DNA of 64,000 bases from HGM11416 sp034104345 (GTDB lineage: Bacteria; Bacillota; Clostridia; Christensenellales; Borkfalkiaceae). The DNA is taken from assembly GCA_034104345.1 (NCBI GenBank), contig JAXEDY010000030.1, positions 1-64,000 on the forward strand, given 5' to 3'. The position numbers were made by a program, and so were the translations under genes. The notes beneath the pieces are model-generated. The model saw only the letters and a program-made list of their open reading frames with translations. It was not told where the DNA came from and did not search any database. Positions 50,895 through 60,520 of the stretch are shown here, piece after piece (positions within the stretch are counted from its first letter, which is position 1; every line of letters starts with the position of its first letter).

Positions 50895-51935
50895 TTATTT
50901 TTTATCTTTTATAAGGCAATGCAGATATTCGACGGTTGCGTCGGCTTTTGCGCTGCGCGCGCTGTCTGCCTTAAAGCGGCGGTGTTCGCGCATATAAACC
51001 TTGTATTTTCCGCATTTCGACATTACTTTTTCAACGTCGTTAAAAGCCATAAGACCTTCGTTGTTATAACTTAAAAATATATATTTAAAATCGGCGTTTT
51101 TAACTATTTCGGTAAAAGTTTCCAAAACCTTACCCTTAACGCAGAAGTCGCTTTTTTGCGCAGAATATTCCCTTAACCCCGTAACGCCCTTGATTTCGGG
51201 TTCGTCGTAGCGCGCGATGGTTTCGAGCAAGTGATAGTTGGTGCAATATTGGCGCGCGTTATACGGCGGATCAAGATATAAAATATCGCCCGAAACGTTT
51301 TTTATAAGTTCCGAAATATCTTCGTTATACGCTTTGCCCGCCTTACCTTCGGAAATGGGCGCGACTTCGGTTATAACGAGCGGTTTTTGCGCCGATTTTT
51401 TAAGCGATTTTAAAAACGCGCCGTATACCGAAGCGGTGTTTGCGAATTTATCGGCGCTGTTTATAAGCGACGCAAGCAAAAAGTAATATTCGTTTTGTGT
51501 AATTTTACCGCCCTTAAACTCGTTTTCGATAAAAATGCGGGCGCCGTCGCACTTTTTCGCGTTTTCGTCGGAAAAATACATGCGGCGATGTTCCCCTCCT
51601 TCGGTTCCGCCGTAAGAATAGTTTTTATAAATAAACCCTTCGGCTTCGGGGGCTTCGTTCACGCTTTTAATAAGCTCGGCGCGCCTGCTTTCGGTAAGTT
51701 CTTCGCCGCCCGAAAGCATGTTTTTAAGCATAACGTAACTGTAATATTGGTTGTCGTTGGCAAGCACCGAATATCCGAGTTTTTTAAACGCGCCGGCAAC
51801 CACGCCCGTGCCTGCCATAAGGTCGGCAAAAACCATTTCGTCGGCGTTTTTTTTCTCGCCGTTTAACGATAAAGTTTTTTCGACCGATGAAGTTATAAAA
51901 TCCAAAATAGAATATTTCGAGCCTATATAATTCAT
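50895..51935 (-). CDS. D12-class adenine-specific DNA methyltransferase
   Basis: 346 residues. NYIGSKYSILDFI and ADLMAGTGVVAGAFKK (SAM site) near the start, and DILYLDPPYNARQYCTNYHLLE (DPPY catalytic motif) in the second half; an N6-adenine methyltransferase of the alpha group (target domain between them). No restriction enzyme gene is adjacent, so it is an orphan or a part of an RM system outside the window. GGAG precedes the ATG. Gene neighbours are unrelated housekeeping genes. Confidence 0.88.
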   Translation of the reverse strand: MNYIGSKYSILDFITSSVEKTLSLNGEKKNADEMVFADLMAGTGVVAGAFKKLGYSVLANDNQYYSYVMLKNMLSGGEELTESRRAELIKSVNEAPEAEGFIYKNYSYGGTEGGEHRRMYFSDENAKKCDGARIFIENEFKGGKITQNEYYFLLASLINSADKFANTASVYGAFLKSLKKSAQKPLVITEVAPISEGKAGKAYNEDISELIKNVSGDILYLDPPYNARQYCTNYHLLETIARYDEPEIKGVTGLREYSAQKSDFCVKGKVLETFTEIVKNADFKYIFLSYNNEGLMAFNDVEKVMSKCGKYKVYMREHRRFKADSARSAKADATVEYLHCLIKDKK

Positions 51936-52031
51936 AAAACGGAGTTCTCCTGCGTGTAAAAATTGAATTTTAAATTTAAAAAATCAAAAACGCAAATTCG
52001 GGTTTTGTTTTGTTTGAAATTTTTATAAAAT

Positions 52032-52074
52032 AAAAACAAAACGCAACGTTATTGTATCACGTTTTGTTTTTTTT
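52032..52074 (-). terminator. Hairpin terminator
   Basis: AAAACAAAACG and CGTTTTGTTTT flank an 16-nt loop. It separates the histidine kinase remnant from the methyltransferase gene. Confidence 0.5.
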
Positions 52075-52175
52075 GTAAATTAAACTTGCGCCCGATTAAA
52101 ATTTAATTGAAATATAACGGATAATGGCAATTAACCGGCTGCGCCGCCGATATCTTTTTGCAAAAATCGCAAAAA

Positions 52176-52319
52176 TCAGAACGTTACCGTAAAAATTATG
52201 CGCTTTTCGTCCGGCGAATAAGCAGAAATTGCAGCGTTGTGCCTTTCGGCAACGGCTTTTGCAACCGAAAGCCCTATTCCGTGCCCGCTCGTTTCGCTAA
52301 CGCCCGCACTTAAATAAAT
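52176..52319 (-). pseudogene. Histidine kinase C-terminal remnant
   Basis: Translation in the frame directly after the stop of the nitrilase-like gene gives about 47 residues that match the end of a sensor kinase ATP-binding domain: SETSGHGIGLSVAKAVAERH (the G2 box GxGLxxAK) and then IIFTVTF before TGA. No start codon, and the rest of the kinase is absent. It is a fragment of a lost gene. Confidence 0.75.
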
Positions 52320-52940
52320 TCAATAAATATTCGCGCCGCGTTTTTTAAGCCGCACTTCGCGGCAGATTTTCAAATCGGGTAAAACCGCTTTCTGATTTTC
52401 GATTAGAATTTTGTCGCCGTAAGAATCGAATGCGAAAAACGCGTTTTCTGATACAAGAACAAAATTTACGCCGAAAGCGTATGCGTAAAATTCGGCGGCG
52501 ATTTCTGCCTTGCGCGCCGAAAAGCCTTCGTATAGGTCGATTATCACACTACAACTCACCGCCGCGAGCGACGAAACAGCCATCGGCGAATAAAGATCTT
52601 TATCAACCAAAACGCCTATTTTACGGTTGCCCGAGCTAAAAATTTTATAGCCCGCCGACGGCGAAAAACCTTCTTCGGCAGAGTTCATATCGCAGATAGA
52701 CGTAAGTTTTCCGCGCTCGAAAACAAAAACCGAACGCTTTTTAATACCGTAATTATCCGACACGCATCCGAGCAAGGTTATATCGCCCGCAAGCGCCGAA
52801 AAACGACCGAGTTTAACGAGTTCTTCAGCGCCGCCGCTTAACTGTTTTTTAAAATCGATTTCGCCTATAACGCCGAAAGGTATAACGTTTATTTCACACT
52901 TTTCGGTACATTTAAAATCTTTCAACACGCGAACCTGCAT
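52320..52940 (-). CDS. Divergent nitrilase-fold protein lacking the catalytic cysteine
   Basis: 206 residues from the ATG at 52940; the frame starts upstream at a GTG at 53024. GDITLLGCVSDNYG, VFVFERGKLTSI and RKIGVLVDKDLYSP line up with the carbon-nitrogen hydrolase family (compare GxIGVLICYD), but aspartate occupies the cysteine position and the family's lysine motif is not clear. Likely inactive or in decay. Directly followed by a histidine kinase remnant in the same frame. Confidence 0.55.
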   Translation of the reverse strand: MQVRVLKDFKCTEKCEINVIPFGVIGEIDFKKQLSGGAEELVKLGRFSALAGDITLLGCVSDNYGIKKRSVFVFERGKLTSICDMNSAEEGFSPSAGYKIFSSGNRKIGVLVDKDLYSPMAVSSLAAVSCSVIIDLYEGFSARKAEIAAEFYAYAFGVNFVLVSENAFFAFDSYGDKILIENQKAVLPDLKICREVRLKKRGANIY

Positions 52941-53078
52941 AGTTTTTACGCCCCGAACTATTATATTCGGAACGATTTGCAAAAGTTCGGCAATTTTTTT
53001 GTCCGCAAAAAGCAAAAAAAGCACAACAATATGCGAGAAAAAGCAAAAAAAGGGCTAAACCGAAAAATAACCGGTATT

Positions 53079-54017
53079 TTAAAGCACTTCGTTTAAAATT
53101 TGCTTTATTTCGGCGGTAGAATCGGCTTCGAAAATTTTAAGTTTTGCTTCTTTTCCGCCGCGAACGCCGCGCAGTATCTGCGATAAAAATTTGCGCATTC
53201 CGTGCGCCGCAATTTTGTCGGGCATATATTTTACGCGCTCGTCGAGCAGATAAAACGCGCAGTCTTTAAGCGTTTTTTCGGTTTTCGTTTGCGTAAGTTC
53301 GGATATTAAAAGCGGATTGTACAGCGCGCCGCGGGCAATAGCCACGCCGTCGGCACCCGTTTTATCCATCATTTCGTCGGCTTCTTCCGCGCTGAAAATT
53401 CCGCCGTTTGCGATAACCGGAATTTTAACCGATTTTTTGGCTTTTTCTATTTGGTCGTAATAAATTTCGCCCGAATACATGCCTTGGCGGGTTCTTGCGT
53501 GAATAGTTATCGCGCTCGCGCCCGAATCTTCGCATATTTTTGCAAAAAGCGGGGCTATAAGTCCGTTATCGGCTATTCCGACGCGAAACTTAACCGTTAT
53601 TATCTTACCCGATTTAACACATTCGGATATGATTTTCGAAGCGCGGTTTATATCGCCCAATAAACTCGAACCTTCGCCGTTATTAAAAATTTTAGGCACG
53701 GGGCAACCCATGTTTATGTCGATGATTTCAAAGGGCTTTAAGTCGTCGCTTTCGCATGCGGCACGCATAATATCGGGTTCGCCGCCGAAAATCTGCGCGG
53801 CGGTAAAATCGATATCGTCGCCGCTTGAAAGCAGTTCGCGCGTGTGGTCGTTTTTATAAATAAGCCCTTTTGCCGAAACCATTTCGGTCACCACGAATCC
53901 CGCACCCAGCGACAAACACAGCGAGCGGAACGCTTTATCCGTAAACCCCGCCATAGGCGCGATAAACACGTTGTTTTTAAGCGTTTTATCGCCTATCTTC
54001 AAGGTTTTTAGCTTCAT
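53079..54017 (-). CDS. dusB: tRNA-dihydrouridine synthase
   Basis: 312 residues. VFIAPMAGFTDKAFRSLCLS, EIIDINMGCPVPKIFNNGEG, ARTRQGMYSGEI (near the catalytic loop) and VIANGGIFSAEEADEMM. A flavin TIM barrel that reduces uridines in tRNA. The start lies inside the yabN end (32-bp overlap), implying coupling. Confidence 0.95.
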   Translation of the reverse strand: MKLKTLKIGDKTLKNNVFIAPMAGFTDKAFRSLCLSLGAGFVVTEMVSAKGLIYKNDHTRELLSSGDDIDFTAAQIFGGEPDIMRAACESDDLKPFEIIDINMGCPVPKIFNNGEGSSLLGDINRASKIISECVKSGKIITVKFRVGIADNGLIAPLFAKICEDSGASAITIHARTRQGMYSGEIYYDQIEKAKKSVKIPVIANGGIFSAEEADEMMDKTGADGVAIARGALYNPLLISELTQTKTEKTLKDCAFYLLDERVKYMPDKIAAHGMRKFLSQILRGVRGGKEAKLKIFEADSTAEIKQILNEVL

Positions 54018-55416
54018 TATAATATCCGTCCCATTCTTCCGCGCTAAGGTTTTTAAGTTCTTTTCCGTCGTTTAAGGCAAGTTGTTCGGCGGCTTTAAAT
54101 CGTTTTAAAAATTTATCCGACGAAAGGTTTAACGCCTGTTCGCCGTCTGCGCCCGAAAAACGCGCTAAGTTTATTGCCGTAAACAGTAAATCGCCCGCTT
54201 CTTTCTGCACTTCTTCGGGCGTTTTCGCCGATTTTAACTCGGCGGCTTCTTCGCTTAATTTATCGTAAATTTGCGAAACGTTTTCAAAATCGAACCCGTA
54301 TTTTGCAGCGCGTTTCTGAATTTTTTGCGCGCGCATACATGCGGGGAAGTTTTTTGGCACGCTGTTTAAATATTCGCTCGCGGTAGAAAAGCCCTTTTCT
54401 TTTTGTTTGTTTTTCTCCCACACGGCAAGCGCGCCGTCGCCCGAATTCGCTTTATCGGTGCCGAAAACGTGAGTGTGGCGGGTTATAAGTTTTTCGCAAA
54501 TTCCGCTTATAACGTCGCCGCGGTCGTACTCGTGCGCTTCTTCGCCGAACAAAACGTGAAAAGCAACCTGCAAAAGCACGTCGCCCGCTTCTTCCGTTAT
54601 GTCGGTCGCGTCGCCGCGTTTAAGCGCGTCGTAAAGTTCGTAACATTCCTCTATTAAGTTAACCGAAATGCTGTCGCGCGTTTGCGCCCTGTCCCACGGG
54701 CAGCCGTTTTCCGAGCGCAGAATTTCAAGAATTTTAAGTAAATCTTCAAAGTTAAATCGGGTTTTTTGGGTTAATTCAAGGCGGGTTATCATTAAAACCG
54801 TGTCGTAAGAATAGCCCGTAAACCTGTCTAACTCGTAAAGTTTTATGTTTATTTTTTTGCCCCCGATAAGCAAAACGGCAGGCGTCTCGTCGCCGAAAAG
54901 ATCGCAAAGTTTTATTTTTAAGTCGGCGGCGACAAATTCGCCGTCGATATCGTAAACCAGAAGCGGAAGGGTTACGGCGGCGTTTATAAGTTCTGCGCTG
55001 TAAGCCGAAACAGCCGTATAGCCGCCCCTTATATGCGACGAAGCCGCCAAAAACCCCGAACGCGAAGCCGCTTCGAACACTTCGGCGTTTTTGATTTTGC
55101 TTAAAATTATCGCGGCGGCGTTATCTTCGGCAACGCTTCCGTCAACGCAATAAACGGCGTATCCGTCGTCTGCTTTATTTTCTTTAACGTATTTTACGAC
55201 GGCGGCGGCTATTTTTGCATTGAGCGCGTCGAACGAACGGGTTTTTTCGAACAGATAATCGAAACTTTGCGTTTTTATAGCGCAATCTTCGAAAATTCGG
55301 GCAGAATCCGGAACGGCGCTTCGCAAAAACACCGCTTTCGCGTTCTTAATTTTTTCATACGCGTTTACCGACAGTTCGCCTTTTTGCCTGCCCAATCCTA
55401 TCAGAACTATTTTCAT
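53986..55416 (-). CDS. mazG: YabN-like: tetrapyrrole methylase-like domain plus MazG pyrophosphohydrolase
   Basis: 476 residues. Residues 1-210 resemble the methylase-like N-terminal domain of YabN (IVLIGLGRQKGELSVNAYE). Residues 230-470 are two MazG units: LRSENGCPWDRAQTRDSI, LIEECYELYDALK and EEAGDVLLQVAFHV (metal-binding E/D). Hydrolyses nucleoside triphosphates in house cleaning; the first domain's role is unknown. Its start overlaps the flippase end by 62 bp. Confidence 0.92.
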   Translation of the reverse strand: MKIVLIGLGRQKGELSVNAYEKIKNAKAVFLRSAVPDSARIFEDCAIKTQSFDYLFEKTRSFDALNAKIAAAVVKYVKENKADDGYAVYCVDGSVAEDNAAAIILSKIKNAEVFEAASRSGFLAASSHIRGGYTAVSAYSAELINAAVTLPLLVYDIDGEFVAADLKIKLCDLFGDETPAVLLIGGKKINIKLYELDRFTGYSYDTVLMITRLELTQKTRFNFEDLLKILEILRSENGCPWDRAQTRDSISVNLIEECYELYDALKRGDATDITEEAGDVLLQVAFHVLFGEEAHEYDRGDVISGICEKLITRHTHVFGTDKANSGDGALAVWEKNKQKEKGFSTASEYLNSVPKNFPACMRAQKIQKRAAKYGFDFENVSQIYDKLSEEAAELKSAKTPEEVQKEAGDLLFTAINLARFSGADGEQALNLSSDKFLKRFKAAEQLALNDGKELKNLSAEEWDGYYNEAKNLEDRR

Positions 55417-56854
55417 CGGAACAAATTACTTCCTTTTCGTCGTTATACAAATCGCCGCCGAAGTCGTTTTTCGGCGCGGCGACTTTTTTGCCTCGATAAA
55501 TAATATAACCTAAATTTAAGCCGAGCGCAACCAAATAAAAGCAACTATCCGAAATTACAAGTCCGAAAACGTTAATTTGCGGGTTTTTTATAAGCAAAAA
55601 GTCGAGAGCAACCTTTATTATAAGCCCCGAAAACATAGAAAATACCGAATAGAATTGTTTGTCGTAAGAAAGCAAAATAACGTTCGAAACCGTTAAAAGC
55701 GACTGAAAAACCACGTTAGCCGCACCCGCCCTTAAAAGCACCGACGTAAGTGACTTGTATTCGCCGAATTTAAAAAACAACAAATCGGTTATCGTTTCCG
55801 AAAAAATGAATATCGCCGCCGCCGAAAGCCCCGAAACGACCGCGCAGAACGCAAAAACTTTTTTACGCGCCCCGCCGTTTTTGCAAAAAAGGGGCAAACA
55901 CGCCGTTGCAAACGCAGTTATCGCGCCCACTGGCAAGGCGATAACGGTTTCGGCTCCGCCGGCAAACGTTCCGTAAAGAGCGGTGGCGTTCGAAAAATTC
56001 AATTTTAACGCGTTTATCGAAATAAAGCTATCGAAAAATGCCGAAAGCGGCATTATAAGCCCCGTTAAACAAAGCGGCACAACGTAAAAAATCAGCGTTT
56101 TATAGCCGAATTTTTTGCCCTTTTCTTCGCTTAATGTTTTTTCGGTTATAACCGTTTCGTTTGCTTTATCGCCCGTTAGTGCCGAATTTTCTTTTTTAGT
56201 TTTAAAAAAATAAGCGGCAATAAGGTATAAAAGCGTTATTATTTCTGAAGCGGTTACCGCGCCCACGGCAATTTTCGCTTTTTGCAGATAATCGCCCCCG
56301 AACACGCTAATTAACGTAAGCCCTATCGCCGCTTTAACGCCCTGTTCGCAAATTTGCGAAACGGCGGTGTAAAAAAACGAGCCGCCGCCCTGAAGCGCTC
56401 CGCGCAAAACCGCCGAAGCCGAACAAATTAAAATAGCGGGCGAAATTATGCGGTAAAGCGACGCAGCGTTTTTATTGCCCTGAACGGCGGCAACTTGCGG
56501 CGCAAAAGCAAAAAGCAGCAAAAACGTTATGCCGCCCGCGCCCAAAAAACAAACAAACGACTTTTTTATCGCGGATTTTTTATCGTAACCGCCGCCGATA
56601 ATTCGGGTAAGCGCGGTAGGAAGGCTTGCGCCCGAAACGGTTAAAAGCAAGGCGTAAAGCGGAAAAATCATTTGATAAAGCCCCGAACCTTCGGCTCCCA
56701 AAAGCGCGGAAAGCGGAATTTTATAAAGCGCGCCCACACCCTTTACCGCCACCGACGAAAGCGTGTAAAAAAGCGCGCCGAGCGGCAACGCTTTTAAAAA
56801 TTTAGTATTTTTTAAATTGAAAAAACTTATTTTTTTTACCCTTTCTTCGCTCAT
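55355..56854 (-). CDS. SpoVB-like polysaccharide flippase (MATE/MOP superfamily)
   Basis: 499 residues from the ATG at 56854, whose ATGA overlaps the spoVT stop. About 14 membrane helices, with KALPLGALFYTLSSVAVKGVGALYKIPLS at the start as in SpoVB/MurJ-like proteins, and EGSGLYQMIFPLYALLLTVSG. Family members flip lipid-linked sugars; SpoVB acts in spore cortex formation. The tandem spoVT-spoVB-like-yabN order is conserved in Bacillota. Confidence 0.9.
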   Translation of the reverse strand: MSEERVKKISFFNLKNTKFLKALPLGALFYTLSSVAVKGVGALYKIPLSALLGAEGSGLYQMIFPLYALLLTVSGASLPTALTRIIGGGYDKKSAIKKSFVCFLGAGGITFLLLFAFAPQVAAVQGNKNAASLYRIISPAILICSASAVLRGALQGGGSFFYTAVSQICEQGVKAAIGLTLISVFGGDYLQKAKIAVGAVTASEIITLLYLIAAYFFKTKKENSALTGDKANETVITEKTLSEEKGKKFGYKTLIFYVVPLCLTGLIMPLSAFFDSFISINALKLNFSNATALYGTFAGGAETVIALPVGAITAFATACLPLFCKNGGARKKVFAFCAVVSGLSAAAIFIFSETITDLLFFKFGEYKSLTSVLLRAGAANVVFQSLLTVSNVILLSYDKQFYSVFSMFSGLIIKVALDFLLIKNPQINVFGLVISDSCFYLVALGLNLGYIIYRGKKVAAPKNDFGGDLYNDEKEVICSDENSSDRIGQAKRRTVGKRV

Positions 56855-57414
56855 TTTTCGCCCGATCCCCCCGATTCGAGCGCGCTTAAAACAAGTTCGC
56901 GGCAAATTTTTAAAACTCTAATTTCGTTATCCGAAAAAACGTCGTTTTCGCCGCTTGCCGTTAAAATTATGCAACCTACCGGCAGTTTGTCTTCGATTAC
57001 GGGAAGCGCGGCGATTGCGCGATATTCGAACGAAAAGCCTTCGCACAGCGGAAAAAGTTTGCCGCCGTCGGCGGCGTTTATAAGCGAAGGTTCGCCCGCG
57101 TTTATAAGGTTTAACAGTTCGCCCGATATTTTTTTGCCCTGCATTTCGGCAAATATTTCCGACGAACAATCTAAAATTTTAGTAGTGTCGCAAATAAAAC
57201 ACACCGCGCCCGCAACGTCGCCCGCCGCCTTTGCAAGCCGCGCCGAAAAACGACCTAGCGACGATACCGGCGAATATTTTTTTATTATAAGTTTGTTTTT
57301 TTCGATATAAAGTTCGACGAGCCGCTCTTTATCGAGTTTTAAAACCTTGCGCATTTCGGCCGGAAGGGTTATACGCCCCACTTCGTCCATTCGTATAAGT
57401 CCGCTTTCTTTCAT
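56851..57414 (-). CDS. spoVT: Stage V sporulation protein T
   Basis: 187 residues from the ATG at 57414, which has AAGGAG in front; an earlier ATG is in frame five codons up. N-terminal AbrB-like swapped-hairpin DNA-binding domain (LIRMDEVGRITLPAEMRKVLKL) and a C-terminal GAF domain. SpoVT controls forespore genes with SigG. It starts the spoVT-flippase-yabN-dusB set. Confidence 0.95.
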   Translation of the reverse strand: MKESGLIRMDEVGRITLPAEMRKVLKLDKERLVELYIEKNKLIIKKYSPVSSLGRFSARLAKAAGDVAGAVCFICDTTKILDCSSEIFAEMQGKKISGELLNLINAGEPSLINAADGGKLFPLCEGFSFEYRAIAALPVIEDKLPVGCIILTASGENDVFSDNEIRVLKICRELVLSALESGGSGEK

Positions 57415-57455
57415 AAATTCTCCTTGCACGCGCCGCGAAAACGGCGGCTTTTACC

Positions 57456-57738
57456 AGGGATTCCAATCATTATCACTAATTATTTTTGCGGGTATAAATC
57501 GGTTTTTGCAAAGCCATAAACGTATGGCAAATACGATTTCGGTCGTTTGCCTTGCAAAAACCGAACCGCAAGCGGCGATTTTTTCTCCGCAAAAATGCGT
57601 AGCACCGAAAAGAGCGTATTTTTTGATGATTTTCTGCGAGCGTGAACGAAGTTGTATTGACATACTACGAGCGAACGGTCGCGGAAAAGGACTAAAAAGC
57701 CGCCTTTTCGGTAATTAGTGGTGACGAATGGAATCCCT
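57456..57738. mobile_element. 283-bp MITE-like inverted-repeat element, copy 2
   Basis: Same length and ends as 9150-9432, with about nine base changes by eye. The outer bases do not show the TA duplication of copy 1. It separates spoVT from the terminator of the next gene. Confidence 0.75.
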
Positions 57739-57770
57739 GCCTTATTATGCGCGCAAAAATAATTTTTATT

Positions 57771-57807
57771 AAAAAAACGACGCCCCTTTCAAACAGGAGC
57801 GCCGATA
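57771..57807 (-). terminator. Terminator of the metallo-beta-lactamase-fold gene
   Basis: Minus strand CGGCGCTCC, 9-nt loop, GGGGCGTCG with G-U pairs, then seven T. Confidence 0.75.
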
Positions 57808-57855
57808 AAAAATCTATATTAAGACGTTTTAGATGTTTTAAACGTTTTTTAATTA

Positions 57856-59151
57856 TTAAGCGCGCGGCGGGCAAACGTAAAGTTCGCTCGGCACGTAATT
57901 CGTATTTTGCAACGTAAAGTCACATTTGCCATCCGTTTTTACCGTTAAAACTATATTGCCCTGTATATCGGTGCGCCATACTGTCGAACCTACGTTTTTA
58001 AGCCTGTCCATCGGTTTTTGGTGCGGATGATTATACTTATTGCCTTTACCCAAACAAATAACGGCGTTTTTGGGTTTTAACAAATTTATAAACCGTTCGC
58101 CCGACGAAGTATCGCTTCCGTGATGCCCTACTTTTAAAACTTCGACGTCGTGCGGATATTCTTTAACGCTGTTGTTGTTTACGTAATCGAGATATTGATT
58201 TTCGACCAGCACGTTTGCGTCGCCCGTTAAAACAAGATCGAATTCGCCGTATTTAAGCCACATTATGGGCGAATAGTCGTTGCGGTCTGAATAACCGATA
58301 TTGCCCAAACTTTCAAGCGGGGTTAAAAAATCCATTTTATAATCGTAAGTTCCGCCGTCGAAGGTAAAGGTTTGCGAAAAATCGCTTTGATAGTTGAAAT
58401 ATTCCCAGCCGCAATTTTCGTTCTGCACGGCTTTTAAATAGTTATAATAAACTTTGGTATTTTTGTCGTCGTGTTTTTTTGCGGATGACGGCGAGTTGAA
58501 TTCTTCGGTGAACTCGTTGGCGTTGTCGCCGTTATAATAAACCGACGGGCGCAAACTATACGTTACGTCGAACGCTCTATAAACCGCTGCCATGTTCGAA
58601 ATATGGTCGGCGTCGGCATGGGTTGCAAGCACTACCGTTATATCCTTTTTAACGCCTATGCCGTTTAAATATTCGATGATTATCTGTTCGTTGGTTTTAT
58701 CCTTTTCGGCTGCGTTCCAACGCGTTTTCGCGCCCTTGTCTCCGCTGTCGATAAGCATGTTTTTGCCGTCGGGGAACTCGATAAAAATACAGTCGCCCTG
58801 ACCTACGTCGATAAAATGCACTTTAAGTTCTCCGCTTTCAGACGAAGTTACGCCCTTAAAAATATCGGTTAAACCCGAAACGGGCGGAGTTTCGTTTTCG
58901 CCCGAATTCTTTCCGAAATAGCCGCCCTTATAAAGATAAAAGCAAATTGCCAAAATCGCCACGAATATTAAAATGCAAACGGTGTAACTTGCGCCGCGCT
59001 TTTTGCTTTTACGTTTAGCCGAGCCGTTTTCACCTTTAGACTTAGTCGATTTTTTGCCTGCGGGTTTATCCGCTTTTTCATAGTTTTTATTTTTTGCGGA
59101 TTTATTACCGCCTTTTTTGCTTTGCTCAAAATCGTTTTTATTTAAAGCCAT
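57856..59151 (-). CDS. ComEC/Rec2-type metallo-beta-lactamase-fold hydrolase
   Basis: 431 residues. A lysine-rich start and one membrane helix (about 49-70) are followed by the hydrolase domain: VHFIDVGQGDCIFIEFPDG, ATHADADHISNM (metal-binding HxDxDH), VLTGDANVLVE and LKVGHHGSDTSS. It corresponds to the C-terminal domain of ComEC without the channel; such proteins are often separate, extracellularly anchored nucleases. An unusually Asn/Tyr-rich insert lies at about 205-270. Confidence 0.85.
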   Translation of the reverse strand: MALNKNDFEQSKKGGNKSAKNKNYEKADKPAGKKSTKSKGENGSAKRKSKKRGASYTVCILIFVAILAICFYLYKGGYFGKNSGENETPPVSGLTDIFKGVTSSESGELKVHFIDVGQGDCIFIEFPDGKNMLIDSGDKGAKTRWNAAEKDKTNEQIIIEYLNGIGVKKDITVVLATHADADHISNMAAVYRAFDVTYSLRPSVYYNGDNANEFTEEFNSPSSAKKHDDKNTKVYYNYLKAVQNENCGWEYFNYQSDFSQTFTFDGGTYDYKMDFLTPLESLGNIGYSDRNDYSPIMWLKYGEFDLVLTGDANVLVENQYLDYVNNNSVKEYPHDVEVLKVGHHGSDTSSGERFINLLKPKNAVICLGKGNKYNHPHQKPMDRLKNVGSTVWRTDIQGNIVLTVKTDGKCDFTLQNTNYVPSELYVCPPRA

Positions 59152-59212
59152 AATTCACACCACGATTTTTATTTGATTTTTTAATTCGCTTTTCATTAAA
59201 AACCGCAAAAGT

Positions 59213-60382
59213 TTAAAAAACGTAAAGAGCCGCCACCTTTAAATATAAACTTTCGTCTTGCCCCGCAAAAGCCGCATGGTCTTTGCCCTGAATACGAAGT
59301 TCCATAAGTTTTGCCGTAACGCCGCTTTCGTAAAGCGCGTCTTTAAGCATATCCGTAAAAAGTTTAACGGTTAAATGCTGCGAACAACTGCAAGTTATAA
59401 GCACGCCGCCCTTTTTTAAAAGTTTTAATGCCTGAATATTTACGTCCTTATACCCTCTGATGCCTTCTTTAACCGTGTCGGCGCTTTTCGTAAATGCGGG
59501 AGGATCTAAAACTATAAGGTCGAATTCCTTTTTGTCGCGGCGGCACGCGCGAAGATATTCGAAAACGTCGGCTTGCACGGTTTTTATTACGTTTTCGAAC
59601 CCGTTAAGTTTCGCGTTTTCGTTTACGAGTTGCAAAGCGCGAGCCGAAACGTCGACCGCCGTAACCGATTTCGCCCCGTATTTTGCCGCGCACAGCGAAA
59701 ACCCGCCTTCGTTGCAAAAACAGTCTAACACGGTTTTGCCGTTTGCATAGCATTTAAGGTCGTCGCGGTTTTCTTTCTGGTCTAAAAAATATCCCGTTTT
59801 TTGCCCGTTTTTAATATCGACGAGCATTTTAAGCCCGTTTTCTTCTATCTCTACAAGGTCGGGAACTTCGCCGTATAACAAGCCTTTTTTTTCTTCGAGT
59901 CCTTCTTTTTTTCTTATGGGAACGTCGCTGCGCTCGTAAATGCCCTTTGGCGAAAAAATTTCGACGAGTATATCCGCTATCATATCTTTCCGCTTATCCA
60001 TTCCGAGAGATAGAAACTGACACGACAGATAGTCGCCGTATTTATCGACTATCAAAGCGGGCAGCCTGTCCGATTCGGCGAACACCGCGCGATAGTTGTT
60101 TTTATAGCCGAGCGCCGCGCGATAATCGTTGGCTTCTTTTATGCGGTTAAAGAAAAACGCGCGGTCGATAGGTTCTTCTTTATACGAAAGCACCCTTACC
60201 AGAATTTTAGAAAGATGATTTATGTAACCGAGCGCGACGAATCTGCCGTCGGAGGCAACGACGCGCGCTATTTCGCCCTGCTTGCCTTCGCCGATTATTT
60301 TTTGCACTTCGTTGGCAAACACCCACGGTTCGCCGCGCAAAATTCTGCGTTCTTCGCCTTTTTTTAACCAAACCTGATACAT
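59213..60382 (-). CDS. rlmI: RlmI-like class I rRNA methyltransferase
   Basis: 389 residues. N-terminal PUA domain (YQVWLKKGEERRILRGEPWVF), then FLDQKENRDDL, TVLDCFCNEGGFSLCAAKYG (SAM site) and LIVLDPPAFTKS (catalytic), with CSQHL at the end. RlmI makes m5C1962 in 23S rRNA; related paralogues exist. CGGAG precedes the ATG. Confidence 0.9.
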   Translation of the reverse strand: MYQVWLKKGEERRILRGEPWVFANEVQKIIGEGKQGEIARVVASDGRFVALGYINHLSKILVRVLSYKEEPIDRAFFFNRIKEANDYRAALGYKNNYRAVFAESDRLPALIVDKYGDYLSCQFLSLGMDKRKDMIADILVEIFSPKGIYERSDVPIRKKEGLEEKKGLLYGEVPDLVEIEENGLKMLVDIKNGQKTGYFLDQKENRDDLKCYANGKTVLDCFCNEGGFSLCAAKYGAKSVTAVDVSARALQLVNENAKLNGFENVIKTVQADVFEYLRACRRDKKEFDLIVLDPPAFTKSADTVKEGIRGYKDVNIQALKLLKKGGVLITCSCSQHLTVKLFTDMLKDALYESGVTAKLMELRIQGKDHAAFAGQDESLYLKVAALYVF

Positions 60383-60520
60383 TTTTTGCTCCGTATGCCA
60401 GACTGTTTCGTATATAAATACTCTGCCTTATTCCGATTGTTTTTTTGTGCCGAAGTTGCCGTAAAAAGCGAAAATCGCCGCAAAAGCAAAAGTTCGCCGC
60501 CCGAAAATCCGCTTAAAAAT

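Noticed and set aside
50895..51935. Complete restriction-modification system
   Set aside because: Only the methyltransferase is present; neighbours on both sides are a phosphatase and a kinase fragment.
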